This document shows, piece by piece, positions 59,682 to 64,000 of a stretch of DNA of 64,000 nt. Source of the DNA: Saccharopolyspora phatthalungensis (GTDB lineage Bacteria; Actinomycetota; Actinomycetes; Mycobacteriales; Pseudonocardiaceae); NCBI RefSeq assembly GCF_014203395.1, contig NZ_JACHIW010000001.1:2831001-2895000 (forward strand). The letters are read 5' to 3'. The notes below the pieces were generated by a model. It saw only the letters and a program-made list of their open reading frames with translations, did no database searches and was not told where the DNA came from. Both the position numbers and the translations under genes were made by a program. Within the stretch, counting starts at the first letter, position 1; the number at the start of each line of letters is the position of its first letter.

Positions 59682-59745
59682 TCGCCGTCTCCGGCGTCGT
59701 CGTGCACACCTCTCCTACGGAGTACGCAAGGAACGGAGGTCGTGA

Positions 59746-60423
59746 ATGGACATCGTCGTCAAGGGTCGCAACGTCGAGGTTCCCGAGCACTACCGGGAGC
59801 ACGTCAATGCGAAGTTGACCCGGCTTGAGCGGTACAACAAGAAGGCCATCCGGGCGGACGTGGAACTCTTCCACGAACGAAATCCGCGCCAGGCCAAGAA
59901 CTGCCAGCGAGTCGAGATCACGCTGATGGGCAAGGGTACGCCAGTGCGGGCGGAAGCCTGCGCCGGCGATTTCTATGCCGCACTCGACGCCGCCACGACC
60001 AAGCTGGAGAGCAGGCTCCGGCGCATGCACGACCGTAGAAAGGTGCACTACGGACAGCACAACCCGACTTCCGTGGCAGAGGCGACCGCAGCGATGGCGG
60101 ACCGACCCGTCGTAATGGGCCAGGGTGCCGCCGCTGGCGAAGGGCGGACCGCGCTGCTCGAAGCGCCCCAGGAAGCCGGCACATACACCGCCGAGGTACC
60201 GGAACAGCGGACGGCCGCGGATAACGGATACGAACCGGGCCGCGTCGTTCGAGAGAAGGAGCACTCGGCGAAGCCGATGACGGTTGACCAGGCCCTCTAC
60301 CAGATGGAACTGGTCGGACACGACTTCTACCTGTTCTCCGACGCCGATAGCGGTAGGCCCAGCGTGGTCTACCGGAGAAGGGGATTCGACTACGGAGTGA
60401 TCAGATTGGCTGACGCGCTGTAG
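59746..60423 (+). CDS. hpf: Ribosome hibernation promoting factor, long form
   Basis: A 225-residue protein. The N-terminal S30AE domain (about 1-105) has MDIVVKGRNVEVPEHYREHVNAKL, VELFHERNPRQAKNCQRVEITL and FYAALDAATTKLESRLRRMHDRR. A variable linker follows, then the C-terminal dimerisation domain (about 165-225) with VREKEHSAKPMTVDQALYQMELVGHDFYLFSDADSGRPSVVYRRRGFDYGVIRL. Long HPF binds the 30S decoding centre and joins ribosomes into inactive 100S dimers. It corresponds to Rv3241c next to secA1. The leader contains a hairpin and small ORF that may control expression. Confidence 0.95.
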   Translation: MDIVVKGRNVEVPEHYREHVNAKLTRLERYNKKAIRADVELFHERNPRQAKNCQRVEITLMGKGTPVRAEACAGDFYAALDAATTKLESRLRRMHDRRKVHYGQHNPTSVAEATAAMADRPVVMGQGAAAGEGRTALLEAPQEAGTYTAEVPEQRTAADNGYEPGRVVREKEHSAKPMTVDQALYQMELVGHDFYLFSDADSGRPSVVYRRRGFDYGVIRLADAL

Positions 60424-60610
60424 GGCGTGTCTGCGCCAACGCCGACCCGAAACGCCTGTCCCCCGCGTACCGTGGTTCGCGGGGGACAGCCGTGTGCGGG
60501 TCCGCCGAGCCGGACCGCACCGGACGGCGGGTCCCCACGACCAGCTCTAATACGATGGCCACAAAGCGTCCGTGACGGACGCGTCACGATCAGCTAGTGA
60601 GGTCGACCGG

Positions 60611-63493
<2,883 letters not shown>

Positions 63494-63850
63494 TCAGACC
63501 AGTGACAACAGGGTGCATACCCAACGCCCGTTGTCCTGTTCGACGCGCAGCACCAGGGCCCGGACCCGGCAGTGCGTTCCGATGATCATGCAGGCTTCCA
63601 CCGCGCAAGCGGTGACCAGGCAGGCGTGGACGGATCGCACCCGGTAGTCCGGGCCTTGTGCTGCGTGCAGCCGAGTCGTCAACAGCAGCGCGGCCACCCG
63701 CCCGGTGACGTGCTCGCGAACCTGGTGCAACGCCCGGCGCCCGGTGAGCACGTCAAAGACCTGCTCGCCAACGAACGCGGCTACAGCAGAGGCGCTGCTT
63801 TCCGCCACGGCTTCGGTCAATGGCGTTTCGATCGGCAGCACTGCGGTCAT
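63494..63850 (-). CDS. DUF6459-like (Rv3235-type) small protein
   Basis: A 118-residue protein, start ATG 63850 chosen because GGAGG lies five bases upstream; ATG 63889 has no such site. The order VGEQVFDVLTGRRALHQVREHVTGRV ... YRVRSVHACLVTACAVEACMIIGTHCRVRALVLRVEQDNGRWVCTLLSLV fits small actinobacterial proteins encoded near secA, with an 'H-T-x-R' helix and a C-terminal beta meander ending in W-x-CT. Function is unknown. The TGA stop directly meets that of secA (TGATCA). Confidence 0.7.
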   Translation of the reverse strand: MTAVLPIETPLTEAVAESSASAVAAFVGEQVFDVLTGRRALHQVREHVTGRVAALLLTTRLHAAQGPDYRVRSVHACLVTACAVEACMIIGTHCRVRALVLRVEQDNGRWVCTLLSLV

Positions 63851-63956
63851 GGCACCTCCGGGGCCGTCGGTGGACACTGGTTTCCCCATAACTGAGGAAC
63901 TTGCATCCGGATCCGGTCACCTTCGGCCCCGGAACACTCCGATCGTGTGAGCTACC

Positions 63957-64000
63957 GTGCGGCTCGTGGATCTCAAGGGATTGCTGCTGGACCACGCCGG
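63957..64000 (+). CDS. Start of an unidentified gene, cut by window edge
   Basis: Open from GTG 63957 (or GTG 63966) to the window end, reading RLVDLKGLLLDHAG. The 'LLLDHAG' stretch recalls the first motif of HAD-superfamily hydrolases (LxxDxxGV), but 15 residues are too few to call. It is divergent from the DUF6459-like gene. Confidence 0.35.
   Translation, partial: MRLVDLKGLLLDHA

Larger units (their letters stand above)
59316..59745 (+). promoter_or_regulatory. 430-base leader and promoter region of hpf
   Basis: No full gene is supported here. The region holds a candidate GTNAC-N6-GTAA direct-repeat box at 59581-59597, a 9-codon ORF at 59655 with a strong ribosome-binding site, and a hairpin overlapping it. 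A TTGACT lies at 59546 but no matching -10 box was found. AT-rich sequence around 59581-59600 suggests that transcription starts nearby. Confidence 0.45.

Overview
The window looks like a chromosome segment of a high-GC actinomycete of the Pseudonocardiaceae, most like Saccharopolyspora; genus is an inference. Supporting signs: GTG starts are common, third codon positions are strongly G/C, and there are WhiB, DUF397/XRE pairs, LCP proteins, an F420 pathway and MtrAB-LpqB. From about 6.5 kb to 63.5 kb the order follows, with insertions, the Mycobacterium tuberculosis stretch Rv3240c-Rv3277 from memory: gtrA, purK, purE, a TIGR03089 protein, LCP, rmlD, wbbL, manC, fbiB, fbiA, whiB, metallopeptidase-like, DUF3499, manB, SIS protein, manA, amino-acid permease, ahcY, tmk, mtrA, mtrB, lpqB, comF-like, hpf, secA. 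No tRNA, rRNA or CRISPR array was seen.

Layout. 1-3.5 kb: the end of a DUF2339 membrane protein, then a WhiJ/BldB-type module (XRE-DUF5753 regulator plus DUF397 protein) whose 3' part has been tandemly duplicated, and a small CxxC protein. 3.6-6.5 kb: a HisN-like phosphatase and a two-component system. 6.5-13.2 kb: GtrA protein, an ECF-type sigma factor fused to a membrane and extracytoplasmic region, a protein with a GGDEF-like fragment, purK-purE and a TIGR03089 protein. 13.3-15.0 kb: an intact IS1634-like element with terminal inverted repeats and a 6-bp target duplication, abutting the stop codon of an LCP gene. 15-31 kb: cell-envelope sugar genes (two LCP proteins, rmlB, rmlD, five glycosyltransferases, wbbL, manC) and a DNA glycosylase. 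31-35 kb: fbiA-fbiB-nudix operon and a site-2 protease-like protein. 35-44 kb: whiB, a 1032-residue GT2/membrane protein, DUF3499, manB, Trm112-like, SIS protein, manA. 44-53 kb: cation efflux, permease, a large membrane alpha/beta-hydrolase, ahcY, a GNAT protein. 53-64 kb: tmk, mtrA, mtrB, lpqB, comF-like, hpf, secA and a DUF6459-like gene.

How the genes work together. manA, manB and manC take fructose-6-phosphate to GDP-mannose. rmlB and rmlD carry out steps of dTDP-rhamnose synthesis, and WbbL uses that rhamnose to build the linker on which LCP proteins can attach wall glycans. The remaining glycosyltransferases and the GT2/membrane protein are probably envelope or glycan enzymes of unknown acceptor. 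MtrA-MtrB-LpqB, WhiB and SecA link envelope, division and export. FbiA/FbiB finish cofactor F420.

Most unusual points: the sigma factor carrying its own putative anti-sigma zinc finger, membrane segment and ectodomain; the 252-bp duplication in the DUF397 locus; a perfect 21-bp palindrome holding both convergent stop codons after rmlD; mtrA and mtrB separated by about 350 bp with a perfect 30-bp palindrome; a 19-bp tandem duplication in the whiB leader; and a structured leader with a small ORF before hpf.
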